In this document: positions 1 through 12,741 of the stretch, one piece after another
Position numbering within the stretch: position 1 is the stretch's first letter
Layout of the letters: each line of letters begins with the position of its first letter
From: Blastobasis lacticolella
Lineage: Eukaryota > Arthropoda > Insecta > Lepidoptera > Blastobasidae
Reading direction: 5' to 3'
Assembly: GCA_905147135.1 (NCBI GenBank)
Contig: LR990041.1
Location: 11,655,907 to 11,719,906 of the forward strand
Length of the DNA stretch: 64,000 nt
Made by a program: the position numbers and the translations under genes
The notes under the pieces: model-generated
Told to the model about the DNA's origin: nothing
Databases searched by the model: none
The model's input: only the letters and a program-made list of their open reading frames with translations

Positions 1-2869
1 AGAATAAATTATAAAGAAAATATAAGAAGCAGGGGGCGTTTGTTATGAGTAAAAAGTTTGAAAACATATGCAGATAACAAAATGTATTGCTTTTGAAATG
101 ATGTAGCTGCAATGTTGTTTGCAATAATGCGTACCTATATCATTGTAGGATAAGACAATTTTGTTATTAAAAGTAATAGGGACTCCGTCAGTAAAGTTTT
201 AGATAAAGACTTTATGAATTGTTAATACGTTAAAGGAACTAGGATCTATATGAATAAGATTATTTACTTTTGTAGTCTATAGGCATATAGAATATAGGGT
301 GTTGGTTTCCCTCCACTACTTATTCGTAATCGTGATGTAGCTAAGCATAACAGAAGCTGCTACCGCTGTTATCAGGCTGTTCTCGAAATCCGCGAATGAC
401 GAAAACAACGCAATCAATGTGTAATACAAAGAAGAAACACTTAGGCCGGAAGGAAGAGCGGAACGCAGAAATAATAGGAACGAAGTAACATGATGACTTG
501 TCGGCGGGCGCACCCTTCGCATAAACGTCACGATGTCATTTGTAAAAATTGCGGCCTCCCAACTTCTCCAATTTTGCGACAGAGCGTGCTTGGAGTCGAA
601 ACGAGCGAGAGAATTACAGATGTTCGGACGACTTCGGAACTTACTTTGGACTTCCGTGCCTTGGGCGTAAATTACCCAATGCTTTTCAAGTAATACCCAT
701 TCTAGCTTTAGTATATTGATACCAAACTCCCAATTATGAATGCCATCAAGTTGTCACTTTGTGGTAATTTAGGCAAATTACTCTATTCGTTTGCTATTCC
801 ACTGCAACAACTCCTAACCAAAGTAACCAAATTCGAGGGCGACAAAAAGAAAGTGGGACCTCCGCAGGGGAAACCGGAGACAGTTATTTAAATTTGAATA
901 ATATAATATGAAAAAAATTACATCACTTAATACCGTAATAAAAGTGTACTAAGCGACCAGGGCATTATGCTTGCCAAATGCAAAGAGGGACATGCAAATT
1001 TAGCTTATGAAACGTGAAATGAAATATAAAGTATTTGTAGGAAAATAAAATATGTCTTTTGGAGCTCTCAAACTCATTACGATATTAGGAGTACGTGAGA
1101 GGATTTGAGCTGTCTGCGAGCGTGAAAAATTGGCGGTTTAGAAGTTTTCAAATAGGGTTCCTGTGGTTTGAGAGTTTTAAGTTAGAAAAATTGGATTCTT
1201 CCTGGTTTGAAGAATCGATATCGAAGGTAGGGATAGATTAGGTATACTATTTTAACAGACTAATAATTAGGTACTTGTGAACGAAACAATATCCTTTTGG
1301 ATTTTATAAGGTTTACAAAAACGTAACAAAAAGAGAATAACGAGGTATTTGTTGGTGGCAGATTACAGTGGCGTAACTGGATTCCGATCGGGCCTCGCGA
1401 TGTTATTAGGATTTAGCGCGCAGTCTCCGCGCGAAGGGTAATTATGCAAAATTGCTTCTACGATTCGTAGTCCCCAACTTTTAGGGGAAATACCATTATC
1501 TGTAATGGGAGTGCGTTTTGATAATGCCGAATTTGCGCGCACGATTATTAGGGAAATGCGAGTGGAATAGCCCCATTACATTTAACTGTTGTCTTGGCGC
1601 TGTTCTTTTTTCAACGTCTTAAGTGGTGTTGGAATTTCCTGAAAGCTTAAATGTGTTGTAACATTACACTGACCGCCGATTTTAATAAATATGGCTTCGA
1701 TGCACATCGATATAGACCGACCGCAGAGAATTCACATCCATCGGCACACTTCCAATTCAATTCCTTGGATAATGTGTCGTGACAAACTGCTAGGGTGAAT
1801 CAGCGGCTAGAGCGCTGGGCGCGGAAAGCTGGGCCGCGGTTGCGGGGTGGAGGCAGCGCGCTAGCGGCTGACTGCGCGCGCGCATCGGATGCATAGGTAA
1901 TGATTCTGATCGCTGCGATCGTTCGCGTTGACCGCAACATGTTACGAACGAGACGATAATGGTACGACGACGTACGCCTTATATTTTCTGCGGTAGTAAT
2001 ATAGAATATTATAGATTTGAACGCGGTTTCATATATTTGCAGCACCCTCTTGCTCGTTAGGCGGTGCATATAGGTATGTTTTATGTTAGGCCTTATTGAG
2101 TGAAACTCTACAGCTTCTTATATCTCAAGACATTAACGACCATCTCTTAACAGATAGTATCTGACAGACAAACACAATATCAGTGTCGATTTATCTTGAA
2201 CCAATGTCGGCACTGTGCCACATCGATCATGGTTTTGTTGAAACCATTGATAAAAGCTACAATTTCTATAGATAAATGTGAAGTTAAATAATGGTGTAGT
2301 CAATAGGAGACGTCTTCATTTTCTGAATATATTGATTACGATTTTCATGTAATTGTTTGCCTCTTATTGAAGTACTTATTGATTGCTCGATACTATACTA
2401 ATTGATTCAGAAAGAAACAACCAGGTTACTGGAAGCTGATGAATTACAATTAGTTGGTGGTATGTAGGCCACAGTAGTTCTACACATACAAGATAAAAAT
2501 CGCGGTTTGTAGATAAAAATCTAACTTTCGCTTATTGAAACCGAAGGTTCCATGCAGTACGTGGGAGTGCAACTCCAGCGACGCCGTGACGTCTAATTAG
2601 GAAGAAATGTTTATCGAGATAAGTAATTAATTTTATTTTAGGCTCGATAGTGAAACCTGACAGTCCATTGTAGAGATTAGTAACAGGAACCAGTTCGTAC
2701 CGCCGCATAGTTTTGTAATTAAATTTGCTCTAATAAACGCCTTTGGTGGCTACACGTAACCAGTTATGCATTATTATGGATGCTAAAATATTCCACTTCA
2801 ATGCTCGCACGAAAAATCGAACAAACAAATTGGATAATGAATGTAATAGAAACAAACGAGCATCTGTTA

Positions 2870-3075
2870 ACATACGTCACCGCGCGGGCGGCGGGCGGAG
2901 TGCGCCAGAAAGTAAACAGAAAATATAATTTAGAAGCAATTTGGCGCGGATATGTCCGCAATCAAATTGTCTCGTTAATACGGCGTGCTATCAAAACATT
3001 TGATTTGTGGCCGCGTAGGGTTGCGCGCGGTTATTTAGCCATTCGACGGCCGCGGCGCTCCGTCTGATGACCCCC
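2870..3075. promoter_or_regulatory. CpG-rich repeat-free block, candidate regulatory DNA
   Basis: A local island rich in CG dinucleotides (for example gcgcgggcggcgggcgg near 2882) inside AT-rich intron. Short frames are open on both strands, which follows from the high GC and does not indicate a gene. No known repeat is recognised. The regulatory role is inferred only from composition and from lying in a dac intron; conservation was not measured. Confidence 0.2.
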
Positions 3076-5429
3076 GCCCGTGGCTGCTTGTACATGTTAT
3101 TTATAGCAAACATTTCACTCCATTTTGTGCATTGTTCTGCCTATTTATTATGGACAAGGTACACAGAACGTTAGGCTCACTCCATTCTACGTTAAATGCG
3201 TATAACATAACGTTGTGCGGTCGGTAATTGCAGTTACCTAACGTTGCACTAAATTAAAAATTGCGAGCAGAACCTACGCTATAAATTCATCGCCAATCCC
3301 GTGTATGCGTCGGGGCATATCTCCACATTACACTCAGCAATTAAACGGTCTATTTGAAATGAAAAACTCCGGTCGGTCAGTTTTATTCGCTGAGGAATGT
3401 TTGCATGGAAATCCGCATTTGGCGGTTTCCCGGCAGATTTATTATGCGTGCTCACACTCGAGTCGCACCGGGCTCACTCAGCAGGTAAACAGTGGAATAC
3501 TTTTTATTCGCGTTGTGTAATTCCCCCGGGAAATGCGGATTTGCATAACAGACCGGGAAAGGTCAGGAAGCGAACGGAATGGCAAGTGTCCAGTCAGCAG
3601 GGCTGCTGGCGCCCGTTCACACGGGCCAGTCGGCCTATACGGCGCAGTGCCTACTATCCCTGCAATGCTGCCTACTCATATGTGGTATGGAAGCCGTTTC
3701 GTTGAAAATGAAATATTGAAATGGCCATCTGTTAATGGTTTTGTCGCATGCATATAGCGCAAGTCTTTTCTATTACAGCCAGCAGGTCGGAAAGTCACTT
3801 TAATTACGTATTCTTCCAGAAAAGTCCTTATTTCGCAATGTTTAAGAAAAGAGCACAAAGTGAGCAGAATGAAGGGTGTGATTAGCATGTCGCCGCGCTG
3901 CAAACGCAGCATAGAATGCTCGAATCGAGGCGTCGGAGATGCATATTCATGGCCGCCCAGCGCCACATGCAAATCGAGATTTACACACTGTAATGAATTC
4001 TTTTGATCTGCGGATTCACATATTTGATTTACCCGCCGATATTAACTCGACACGTTGATTTCATATTCATAGTTTCTGTTGACTACACTGATGTTCGATG
4101 TTCGTACGAGTTAATTATTAAAAATCGGCGGCGCGCGTGGCTGTGTTACTTGTAAAAGATTAATTCTAACTGAGCTAAAGATGTATGAGACCGGAAACTG
4201 ATGGATTAGCTACAGTCTAGAAAATATCAATGTCTAGACCAATATATTGCACTTGCTAGTCACACTCACATGATACGTTTATTTGGAGTCGATCAAACGA
4301 AATAAGCATCGGCTGATCGACGGTGGACTCGAAAAGACGTCCACGACGCTGCCAAAGGGAAAAAATAAACCAAAAACTTACATAATTACTTTAGCGATCC
4401 AACTGTTCGAAAGAAACGCAGAAATGACAAGACGATGACAAATGAGCATCGCGCCGATCCAACACAGTCGGGTGGCGGACCTCATCAAATTATTCTCCAC
4501 TTAAAAAATCTCCGTAAACAAAAACGGACCAAAGGAAAAAACAGTGGAGGGTAAAAAATAGGTATTGGCAACATTGATTGATGCGTACTAATAGGGCGCG
4601 AAGAAATGAGGTCCCGCCGTAATTAAAGGAAAAGTGACATCTTCTGTCAGTGGCACTGTTGGTGTTACCATATCCTAGAAATAGAATGGTCACGCCTTTT
4701 GGAGAGGAAGTGATTAGTGTTGCAAACTTATTAAAAATTATTGAGTGAAGGCGGCTAATTGATTGCTCGTCGCGTCACGCTCCGGTAACTAGGTGGTAAC
4801 TTTTCGTTTTACGTCTATTTTCACTGCTGCATTATAATTATCTATACGTGTTACGATGTAGAATATTATAATGTTTAGTTAACATCATTTGTATGAGTTT
4901 TTACACTTAGTACTCAATTACTTAACATGCAAAAGCATTACCTAAGTGGGATACAAACTTTATTTTGTGCATAACATTATGATTTTATCGTGGTCATCGC
5001 CAGTCCTACTGGTTTAGATCTTTTAAGTACCGAATTCATGTTTTGTAAATTACTTTTTCGCCTCTTTAGGCGGGTAAAAACCTAATTTCGATCGTCGAAG
5101 CGACTAATCCTTAAAGCATGATAGATTCGGTCCTCGGTGTCACCCTCTGTGCCGGTGACACCCGACGCGCGACACCCGAATGAAGGATGAAATAATGAAC
5201 CATCGCCACGCCCGCGCGCCGCCTCGCATAAACAATATTACAATTAGCATAATTATACATTGGGACATGAAACATTGCGATACGGGATTTAAAACCCGCA
5301 ACCCCGCAAATCATAGATCAAAAGGCGCTTTGAGAATAAGAAACCACCAATGACAGTCATCAACATTCGAAAATTGTACATGCGCGTCTTGGCGTCAATG
5401 TCCCGGTTTGCACTCGCGCACGTGGGCCT

Positions 5430-5706
5430 GGAGCCCGCCTTGACCATGATCTAGGATTTGGCAGCTCAGATAATTACAGTGGAGTGACAGTCTTCTGACC
5501 TCCGTGACCCTGCTACCAGAGGAACCTGAACAGATTGGATAATGGTTACACATTCAGTCGCCTGAATGTGCAAATTTCTTCACGATGATTTTCCTCGTGG
5601 TAAGAGCATCGGCCAGCATTCAACTAATGTAAATAACTCAAAAAAGAGGTATTTGTACATGGCCGTAGTGGGTTCGAACCCACTCGCATACGAGTCGGAT
5701 ACGTTT
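5430..5706 (-). mobile_element. tRNA-derived SINE, (GAT)n-tail family, copy 1
   Basis: On the minus strand this reads as a pol III-type head with a B-box-like gggttcgaaccc (5669-5680), then a body with 'ggttcctctggtagcagggtcac' and 'ctgtaattat', ending near 'atcatggtcaaggcgggc'. The same body recurs at 12251-12400, 43138-43278, 47021-47225 and 50978-51240. The tail with GAT repeats is missing here but present at 43260-43278. The B box supports a tRNA origin. The family assignment rests on my recollection of lepidopteran repeats. Confidence 0.65.
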
Positions 5707-5756
5707 AAGAAAAAAAGGAAGAAAGAAAAAAAGAAAAAAATTATTATAAAGAACGC
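5707..5756 (+). repeat. A/G-rich low-complexity tract
   Basis: About 50 bases made almost wholly of A and G with a few T, directly adjoining the tRNA-like end of the SINE copy at 5430-5706. It may be a degenerate purine microsatellite. Confidence 0.6.
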
Positions 5757-6199
5757 CACGACATGATAATTTACATTTAACTCAAAAAAAAACTCGGAGA
5801 CAATTATAGGGTTCCCAGTGGCATTTTTCGTGGGCATCCAGCGTAAATGGTTTAGTAATTCAGTAATTCAGTTTTATTGCATAATCAAGTACATTGATGG
5901 TAGTAGTACAAGATACCCCGTAAGGGCACAGCAATATAGAGATGAGCTATATAAACATAATTTGTACTTAAGTAGGTATTTGACATTGCACTTATTATTT
6001 AAGTATATATATAACGTTATTAGTTTACGTACATTGTACATGATACTTACCCCTAATTGTAAAAGTAGGTTTAAAGTAAACACCTAAGACATAACCCATA
6101 TGCGATGACAAAAGGCGCGAATCCAATCGAGGGTGGTGACGCGGTACTATTTTTCCCGAAAGCATCCCTTATCTCGGTCCGTTTACATATCATTAGTAA

Positions 6200-7320
6200 T
6201 GCAAAATAATGGGATACGGACACCTCGTGCCGTTTGCGAGCCGATGATTAATGCCGCTCGCCATTAATTCTTATTTTTGATGAGAAATTTGACTTGTGCT
6301 GTCAGCCGCCGGGTTTAGATTAATTCGGGCTGACGCTGCAACTTGCTATGACAATGTCGGCCGCTCCCGGCTTACTTTGTACGTTTTACAACTCAGGCTG
6401 TTGCGCTCTAGGGCCCGGTGTAAATTCAGTTTCAGTAGCAATGTTTCACAATGCGCGTATATTTTACAACGAATATCCTGTTTCATCCTCGGCAATAATC
6501 GACTGAATGGGAATGGAACCGGATACTTCAATGTAGAATGGTTCGGAGCCGCGAATGCGCGTCTCGAATACTTAGTTGCCGAGAAGGAGGTATGTGGTCG
6601 TATGTAAGCTTTAAACTCGCAATTGTGCAACATCAAAGCACCAAACGAATAGTTCCGGCCACCGACAGAACTAACCGAATAGTTTTCCTCATAAAAGGGC
6701 GCAGCACAAAGAGCTACATAAAATTCCTGTACGACCGCATCGGTGACAACCCGGGCGGCATTCGGAGGGCCGCGGTGACTCGGCACCCTTGCCCCCGCGC
6801 GTATTAGCTCACCGAAAATCAAAACTCGCTATTATTAATGATTCCGCGGCATGACAATCTAAATATCTCCCGAAGCCCGCCGAAAGTTATGCACTAATCG
6901 CACCAAATTACTCCCGGCTAATTCTAAAGCTGCGAAATAAATGTACCGAGTCACCAGATGCTATCGTCGGAATCATCCCTCAAATGGGAAGCAGAGAAAA
7001 ATCACTTAAGATTCAAAGCATTCAGCATCTTTATCTTTCGGATACAAGAGTTCATTTTATGACCATTAATTTTGCCTTTTCCTCGGTGTTTTATCACAAC
7101 GGCTGCCGTCTCTGTCGCGCGTCTCATTAATCAAAAGCATTTGTTTACAACGAAGGGAATTTGATTTGATTAAAATAATTCGCAATATCCTTGATAAATA
7201 TCACCCTCGGTCTTCGTTTGATCTTCGCTGAAATTAATGGTGGAGGATTCAATCACGCAAATGTTGACGCCATCGTTCTTGGCGGTTGTCATCTCGATCC
7301 GACTCTATCGCATCTTGAAT
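6200..7320. promoter_or_regulatory. Repeat-free CpG/ATTA-rich block, candidate dac enhancer
   Basis: About 1.1 kb without recognisable repeats, containing many ATTA/TAAT homeodomain-type cores. Two self-palindromic ATTAAT sites lie 16 bp apart at 6247-6252 and 6263-6268. The longest open frame of the window (minus strand, 6346-6822, 158 codons) lies inside, but it has no recognisable domain and the opposite strand is also largely open, so I read it as composition. Enhancer function is inference; alignment to other Lepidoptera would be decisive. Confidence 0.3.
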
Positions 7321-8365
7321 CAAAACCGAGGTTTAAGTGCTTTGTTGGTATATAAAATTATTTTTACCAGTAGCTTCGGACATCGCGGATAAGAGGTTAC
7401 CTTGTCGCTACTAATAATTTTAAACGATTGGTTGTTATGTTTGGAATTTTGGGCACCTTACCAAATGATATTCTTGTACTTCATTTCACTAAAAATATAA
7501 TTTTAATCTAACTCTACATAGCTTTGCCATTCTTATATCTAGATGACGTCTGGCGTGACCTTTCATAGCGTCTCACTTTTAGATTTTATACTCAATACCC
7601 CTAGAAACTACTAGGTAATGTTGTACTAAATCTCCACACTTTGCGATAGCATATTTTCAGACTTGTGATTTTTTATTAACGTGACGTCCCTCTTCATGTT
7701 TTAAATTTTATTCTCTGTTATTCTATTATCTGTATGAAACAAATTTTTAAACATTAACATAAATACCGTCAATGGATGGTAATGGGCTGCTGATTTAATT
7801 TTGGCATCATATATCATTGCCAAAAGCACATTATTTCTAAATTTTACTCCAATGATCGATTTATCTTTACTTAAACTAAAACATCCATTGAGGCGGATGT
7901 GAAAAATTACTAAGTTCGCATGAAATAAGGAATAGAAATATTAAATTACAGTTGAATCATTGCAACAACCAACATCAAATTCTCTTTTATATCGATTACG
8001 ATAACCATATAGGCATTTTAACAAAATCGCTAATGTCATTTAAAAACAGTGAAGTCCAAGTGATACAAAAAGGACTGCCCAGTTACACTCAGGTATAGAC
8101 TTCTTTTAACGTAAAAAGTTCCGTGTCTACATAGTGGAACTACAAACATTAAAATAACACAGCCCTAGACGTATAGCCTTTTGAAAGTACTTCTTACCGT
8201 AAAAGTCCCTTATGCCCGATTACGCAACGCCTAAGTTGATTTTAGAAATTCCAAACAAAAAAAACATTGCACCAATTACCAATCTTAGGTGATAACTAAA
8301 CTTGCTACGTCACTGTTAACTTTATGACACCGATTTCGTGACTGAAACTGTATTTTTGTTTTCAG

Positions 8366-8461
8366 ATCCAGAATCAACAGCGATATGTAGAATTGCTATC
8401 CTAAACATGGAAACATCGGATGGAGGGTCAACAAAACAGCCTATCTGCGCGTCCGGGCCGG
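8366..8461 (+). other. Candidate plus-strand internal exon, antisense to dac
   Basis: A strong acceptor (tatttttgttttcag ending at 8365) is followed by 96 bases and a strong donor (gtgagt from 8462). Two frames are closed by stops. The third is open throughout and reads PESTAICRIAILNME... to ...CASGP, with phase 1 at both ends, so the exon would be symmetric. I do not recognise the protein. It lies inside a dac intron on the opposite strand. It could be a nested gene, a noncoding antisense transcript or a chance match. No partner exon was identified. Confidence 0.2.
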
Positions 8462-9539
8462 GTGAGTAACGAGCCCGTCACAGCGATGTGTGCCGATCCG
8501 GGCTGCGAGCCGGCTTAACCCGCCGCGCGCCGATTAATCGCCGCTAATTTGAACCGGAACCGAATTCAACCGGACCAATGCATTGAGCCCGACGATTTGT
8601 TTGATTTATTGGCCGACTGTCGCTGCTCAACAGTTGGCGAGTCAATTGGGAAGCGATCTGATTGCCCAGCGTTTGAACGTGTTGACTCAGTGTCGGGTTG
8701 AGTGTCGATTGGTTTGTAAATGAGCTTTTCTTTTTTCTCTGTTTTGATACATTGGCACATGGCAACAAAATACTGTCTGAAATGTGCCTGGTAATGTTTA
8801 GAAAATATCTATAAAGTATAGGTATAAAACCAATTTGATTTCAGTTCCCATGTTACCGTCCCCCAGGAAATTGCACAGTAATTACTAACAACAGGCAAAC
8901 AGAGCTCGATGATTAAAACCTTTAATCGAGTGGCATAACAAGACGGAGCAAAACAAACAGCACAAATTATATTAAATCGCAGATAATCCTGTCAATTTAT
9001 CGGAGTTAGCATTGGAACCGGTCGCGCGCGGGGTTGAGACGCGGAGTGCAAGGAAGCGCGATCCGGGCATTAATATGACTTTGCAGTGTTAACTCGTAGA
9101 GATCGCGACGCGAGTGTAGGTAAGCCGTGGCGTGACGAGTCGCGATGTATCTTGCTCGGCTCCAACAGGCGCACGCGCCGGACTCGGTATGGAAGATGAA
9201 ACATACAGGCTTCGTACGGGACGGCGCAAAATATATCCGCATTTATTTTCGGTAATATCGTTTAAAAATATTGTTTTTTATAGGAAAGCAACAGTTCGAG
9301 TATAGTGGCGACGAATAGTAAAGCGTGCTGCTAATCCTCAACCGACGACCACGACCACTCTGTCAGAACAGACTTGAAAGAAAAACTTGAGAGACAAACT
9401 AAGCAACCGCAAATGTAGTGTCACCCTTACGAACTGCCAACGACATTCTTGCAAGACTTAATTGTATTTGCTTAGACACTTCGATGTAACTGTTTCGCTT
9501 AACAATTTGGGGCTATTACCGAGCCAATTTCTTTAAAAA

Positions 9540-9690
9540 AGGCGCCCTAATCCTGCGCAGCGGCCGGCGGCGGCGGCGGGCGATCCCGGGCCGCGGCTGA
9601 CAGTGACACATTGGTACACGGCCCGCTGTCCGACTGTAATTCTACCCCGCACTCACACCGCACTGCTCGCCACACGCGCGTATGTGTGCA
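9540..9690. repeat. CGG-repeat-bearing GC-rich island
   Basis: Contains a short run of CGG units (about 9564-9580) within a CpG-rich stretch. No coding frame or repeat family is recognised. It resembles the other GC-rich islands of the intron. Confidence 0.3.
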
Positions 9691-10746
9691 CACGGAACGA
9701 AATGAGTAAAACAATCTACGCAATTAATTAGAGTTAACAATGTTCGATTTAATCGCTCCTTTAGGCATTCAAAACATTGCCATTGTTTAACGTCTTCCAT
9801 TTTTTAATTAAGTCGTTGGTATTTTTCGAAGATGCGATTAGGTGTGTTTTTAAATTTGCACTATGTAGGCGTATTGTATGTGTTTGCATTAATCTGACAA
9901 AAATATCTTCTTAAGTAATTACTTCCCAATGCCTACATCGTGTTATGACAGAAAAAAATTACTATAGGTATGTAATGTGTTAGATTCATTCGTAATGAAA
10001 TAAGTGGGTAACGATTCGTCAGTCCCGCCCACTCGCGAGGCGCGGGGGGCGTCGTCGCGCCAACATTCAATCGTACCACTCGAAACCGAAGTCAAAACCG
10101 CGAGTATCGTTCAAAGCGTACCGCCGATCAATCACCATCCATTAAATAAGTAAAGAAAAGTGCTTTCCCCCAACGATTGGCCCTCGATTCAGCCCAATTT
10201 ACATGAGAGCCGCTTTTTCCTCGCATCGAGATTAGCCCCTGAATGAGTTTGATGAATCGTTCGCGCCCCGCTACCCGCGCCCCGCCGGGCCCCGCACGGT
10301 CATTTGTTAAAAATACACCCGATCCACGGATCTAATTGTCTCCTCTAATTTCACACCCCCGTGATATCTGCACCGTGTTGAAATTAAACTGGATATTTTC
10401 GTTCGCTTGTCTTTTTTTATACCATTTGTTTGGGCGTTTTTTTACGACCATTTTTATTAAACGCTTTACAATTATAAGTCGATGAAATGAATAGTGCGAT
10501 GATAAGTCGAGACAGAAAACAAAACTATAAAATAAACGACAAAGGATAGTCACCGGAAATAAAACATTCAAGTGTCACCCAATTAAGAATTTTATCTCTT
10601 TTCTTTAACAATGATCGATTGTGCAGCGCTGTGGACTGTTCACTGATTATTTTTTTTATAGTTTCAGATGATGATTAGTTAAGAGTTGTGACTCTGTCAT
10701 ATATGGAGTGCGGCAAGCCACAAGCGGTTAGGTAAGATGAACTCAC

Positions 10747-10806
10747 CTCTCGAGATGTTTTACGATGTCCTCGTATGCTGCTCTACAATTCTCCCAAATA
10801 CCAGAT
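10747..10806 (-). CDS. dac: dachshund internal exon (SGIWENCRAAYEDIVKHLE)
   Basis: A 60-base minus-strand exon of the nuclear transcriptional cofactor Dachshund, which acts in eye, leg and nervous-system patterning. The acceptor is excellent (tttatttttctttgtctgcag, plus positions 10807 upward) and the donor is GTGAGT at 10746-10741. The phase left by the preceding exon (AG|A = Arg) opens a frame reading SGIWENCRAAYED then IVKHLE, ending in a split AG|N codon; the frame starting at the first exon base contains a stop. I recognise this segment as a conserved part of insect Dac between the DNA-binding domain and the C-terminal coiled coil, likely helical and charged. As a 60-base, phase 2-2 cassette it could be skipped without shifting the frame, so alternative splicing is possible. 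Confidence 0.92.
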
Positions 10807-12122
10807 CTGCAGACAAAGAAAAATAAAATAAGAAAAACGAAGAAAGGGGTAGAGAAGCTGGAATGATTAAATTAGAAACTGAACATAATGAAGGTGAGAA
10901 GATTTTTTTGGCACCCACTAACGCGGAATTTTTAATGAAACTTTTTTGTTTGAAAAGATATCGCGTCTCATCAGCTAAGACCCCGTGCTTAATAGAGAGA
11001 CAAAAATCGGCAACAAAATTGTTCTGGAGCGTTTAAAAAGGAAAGTTTTAAATGAAAAAAGGGTTTTGAATGTAAAGGGAATAATTACGAGCACTCAATA
11101 TTAAATGTTCCGTTAGGTTGGCGAGGGGTCGAAGAAATTAATTACGTTTTAAAAACAATCGCTTATATTTGTGCCGTGGCTACTCATGCATGGCCTTTGA
11201 AATTGTTTCTCGATTACTTTGCCTCTTTGTTTTCCATTAAGTTTTCTTCAACACTCGTAATGAACGGAACTGAAGAGTACTTCTTGTGCTTTGTTGCTTG
11301 TTGATAGACACTTATAGGATTCCAATTGGGCTTGCACGGTAGAACTAATAAGATGTTATGCTGCAACTTTTGAAAACAGAGTTGCAATGAATTATTTATG
11401 ATACTTGTTAACAGCAATAAGTGTCTGCTTAATTGTAGTTTGTGATCAGTAAGCACCTTGACGCATATCGACTTGACGTCATTCAAAATGTTATCTAGCA
11501 GTGTTGTAAAGTAAAAACTTGTTTGATTACAAAGCAATCTTGTGCAGTCATTAGTTCAGAAACATTTGCAGTTAATAGAAATACACCGTTTTTTTCTAGT
11601 GTTCATTCAGTCTGACAAGTATTCACGATTCTTTTAAACATTGTATTCTGTCGTCTAATTGCTTTTTCCGAGTAAATCCTAATACCGATATGAAATCAAG
11701 CAATTATCTATTTTAAGAAGCGAGATAATTTAAGTCTTTTGTCTTAAATAAACTCTCAAGATATCTATACCTACCTACTTTAAACGAGATTATAATAATA
11801 ATAATTTATTATTTGCTTCAATATTTGTTGTTACAAACAGAGAGGAATGAAATGAAACTAGATATGGATGTAAGTTGTGGCCCTAATACCGCTCCTTGAG
11901 TTACACCTTCGATACACAGACATTCAATACATTAGACGTCGGATATGAAAAACGTCTTTAATGAGTTTTAGCACAACAAAGTAAGAAAACTTTAGTACTA
12001 TCTGAAACTAAGTATATGCTACAATCCAAATAACTTTTAAAACTTAGAAAGAAGAGCAAAGTATACCGAAGTTATGCTACCAGGGAAATTCTAAAGTCAT
12101 GTTAGCAGACGTACTATTTATG

Positions 12123-12192
12123 ATACCACTAAGATGGAAATCAAGCATACGGCCTGCCTTATGGTAAGCAATCACCGCAGCCTATGCACGTT
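12123..12192 (-). repeat. Dispersed repeat family D, copy
   Basis: On the minus strand it reads 'cataggctgcggtgattgcttaccataaggcaggccgtatgcttg...ttagtggtatc' in outline. The same sequence recurs at 20811-20882 (plus), 28656-28728 (minus) and 52961-53010 (plus). The class is unknown; the short fragments suggest the end of a LINE or a non-autonomous element. Confidence 0.6.
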
Positions 12193-12250
12193 TCCAAAAA
12201 ACAAGATTTTAATAAGTCTAAACTGATTGTGATGTATGTTCTAATAAAAT

Positions 12251-12400
12251 CATCTTGGCGTTTATATCCTGGTTGTGTTCCTGGATATTAACGCCAAGAT
12301 GGGACGAGGGACCAGGGTCCGCCTTGACCATGATCTAGGATTTGGCAAATCAGGTAATTACAGTAAAATCTTCGTGACCCTGGTAAAGTGGAACCTGACG
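12251..12400 (-). mobile_element. tRNA-derived SINE family, 3' part with inverted duplication, copy 2
   Basis: The minus strand reads the 3' body of the family seen at 5430-5706 (ggttcca..., ctgtaattacctgat, atcatggtcaaggcggaccctgg). It then shows 'atcttggcgtt' twice in opposite orientations: the arms at 12251-12269 and 12283-12301 form a 19-bp inverted repeat with one mismatch. The tRNA head is missing. Confidence 0.65.
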
Positions 12401-12741
12401 CATGTTTTATTTACACAAAAGTCCTTGCTGTCAGGAGTCGCGTCCCTAGAGTGTTAGTTCCACGCCACTGATGTCAGTAAGACAGTGGGGTAGAATATTG
12501 TGGGTCTTCGGAACGGAAGCGGGCGGCTGTTTATATTTCTCTAACCGGATTAACCGAGACGGTTAACCCTCGCCACTGCTGACCCGCTTAAGGGTTTCTT
12601 TGGCCACCCACTTACTGCATTTGTTGATGGTACCTAAGCTGACATTTGATTACCTAAGTTGACATTCTAACGAATGTAGGTTTTATACTACAATATGCAG
12701 TGGCAATGGACATATTTAATGGACATGAGAGAGTACAGGAC

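Larger units (their letters stand above)
1..10746 (-). other. dac: dac intron downstream of the 10747-10806 exon (partial, at least 10.7 kb)
   Basis: Minus-strand intron that begins with the donor GTGAGT at 10746-10741 and runs off the window at base 1. I looked for a following dac exon in the required phase (one base completing AG|N, then coding sequence) and did not recognise one. The content is AT-rich unique sequence, CpG-rich islands (about 2870-3075, 6200-7320, 8440-8660, 9000-9250, 9540-9690, 10020-10310), one SINE-family copy at 5430-5706, a purine run at 5707-5756 and a plus-strand candidate exon at 8366-8461. From 1 to 1800 and from 4140 to 5100 I see no gene or named repeat. Confidence 0.75.

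Noticed and set aside
4381..4500. Minus-strand exon ending at a GTAAGT-like donor near 4380
   Set aside because: The frame is open but unlike Dac, has no convincing acceptor in the right phase, and matches no known family.
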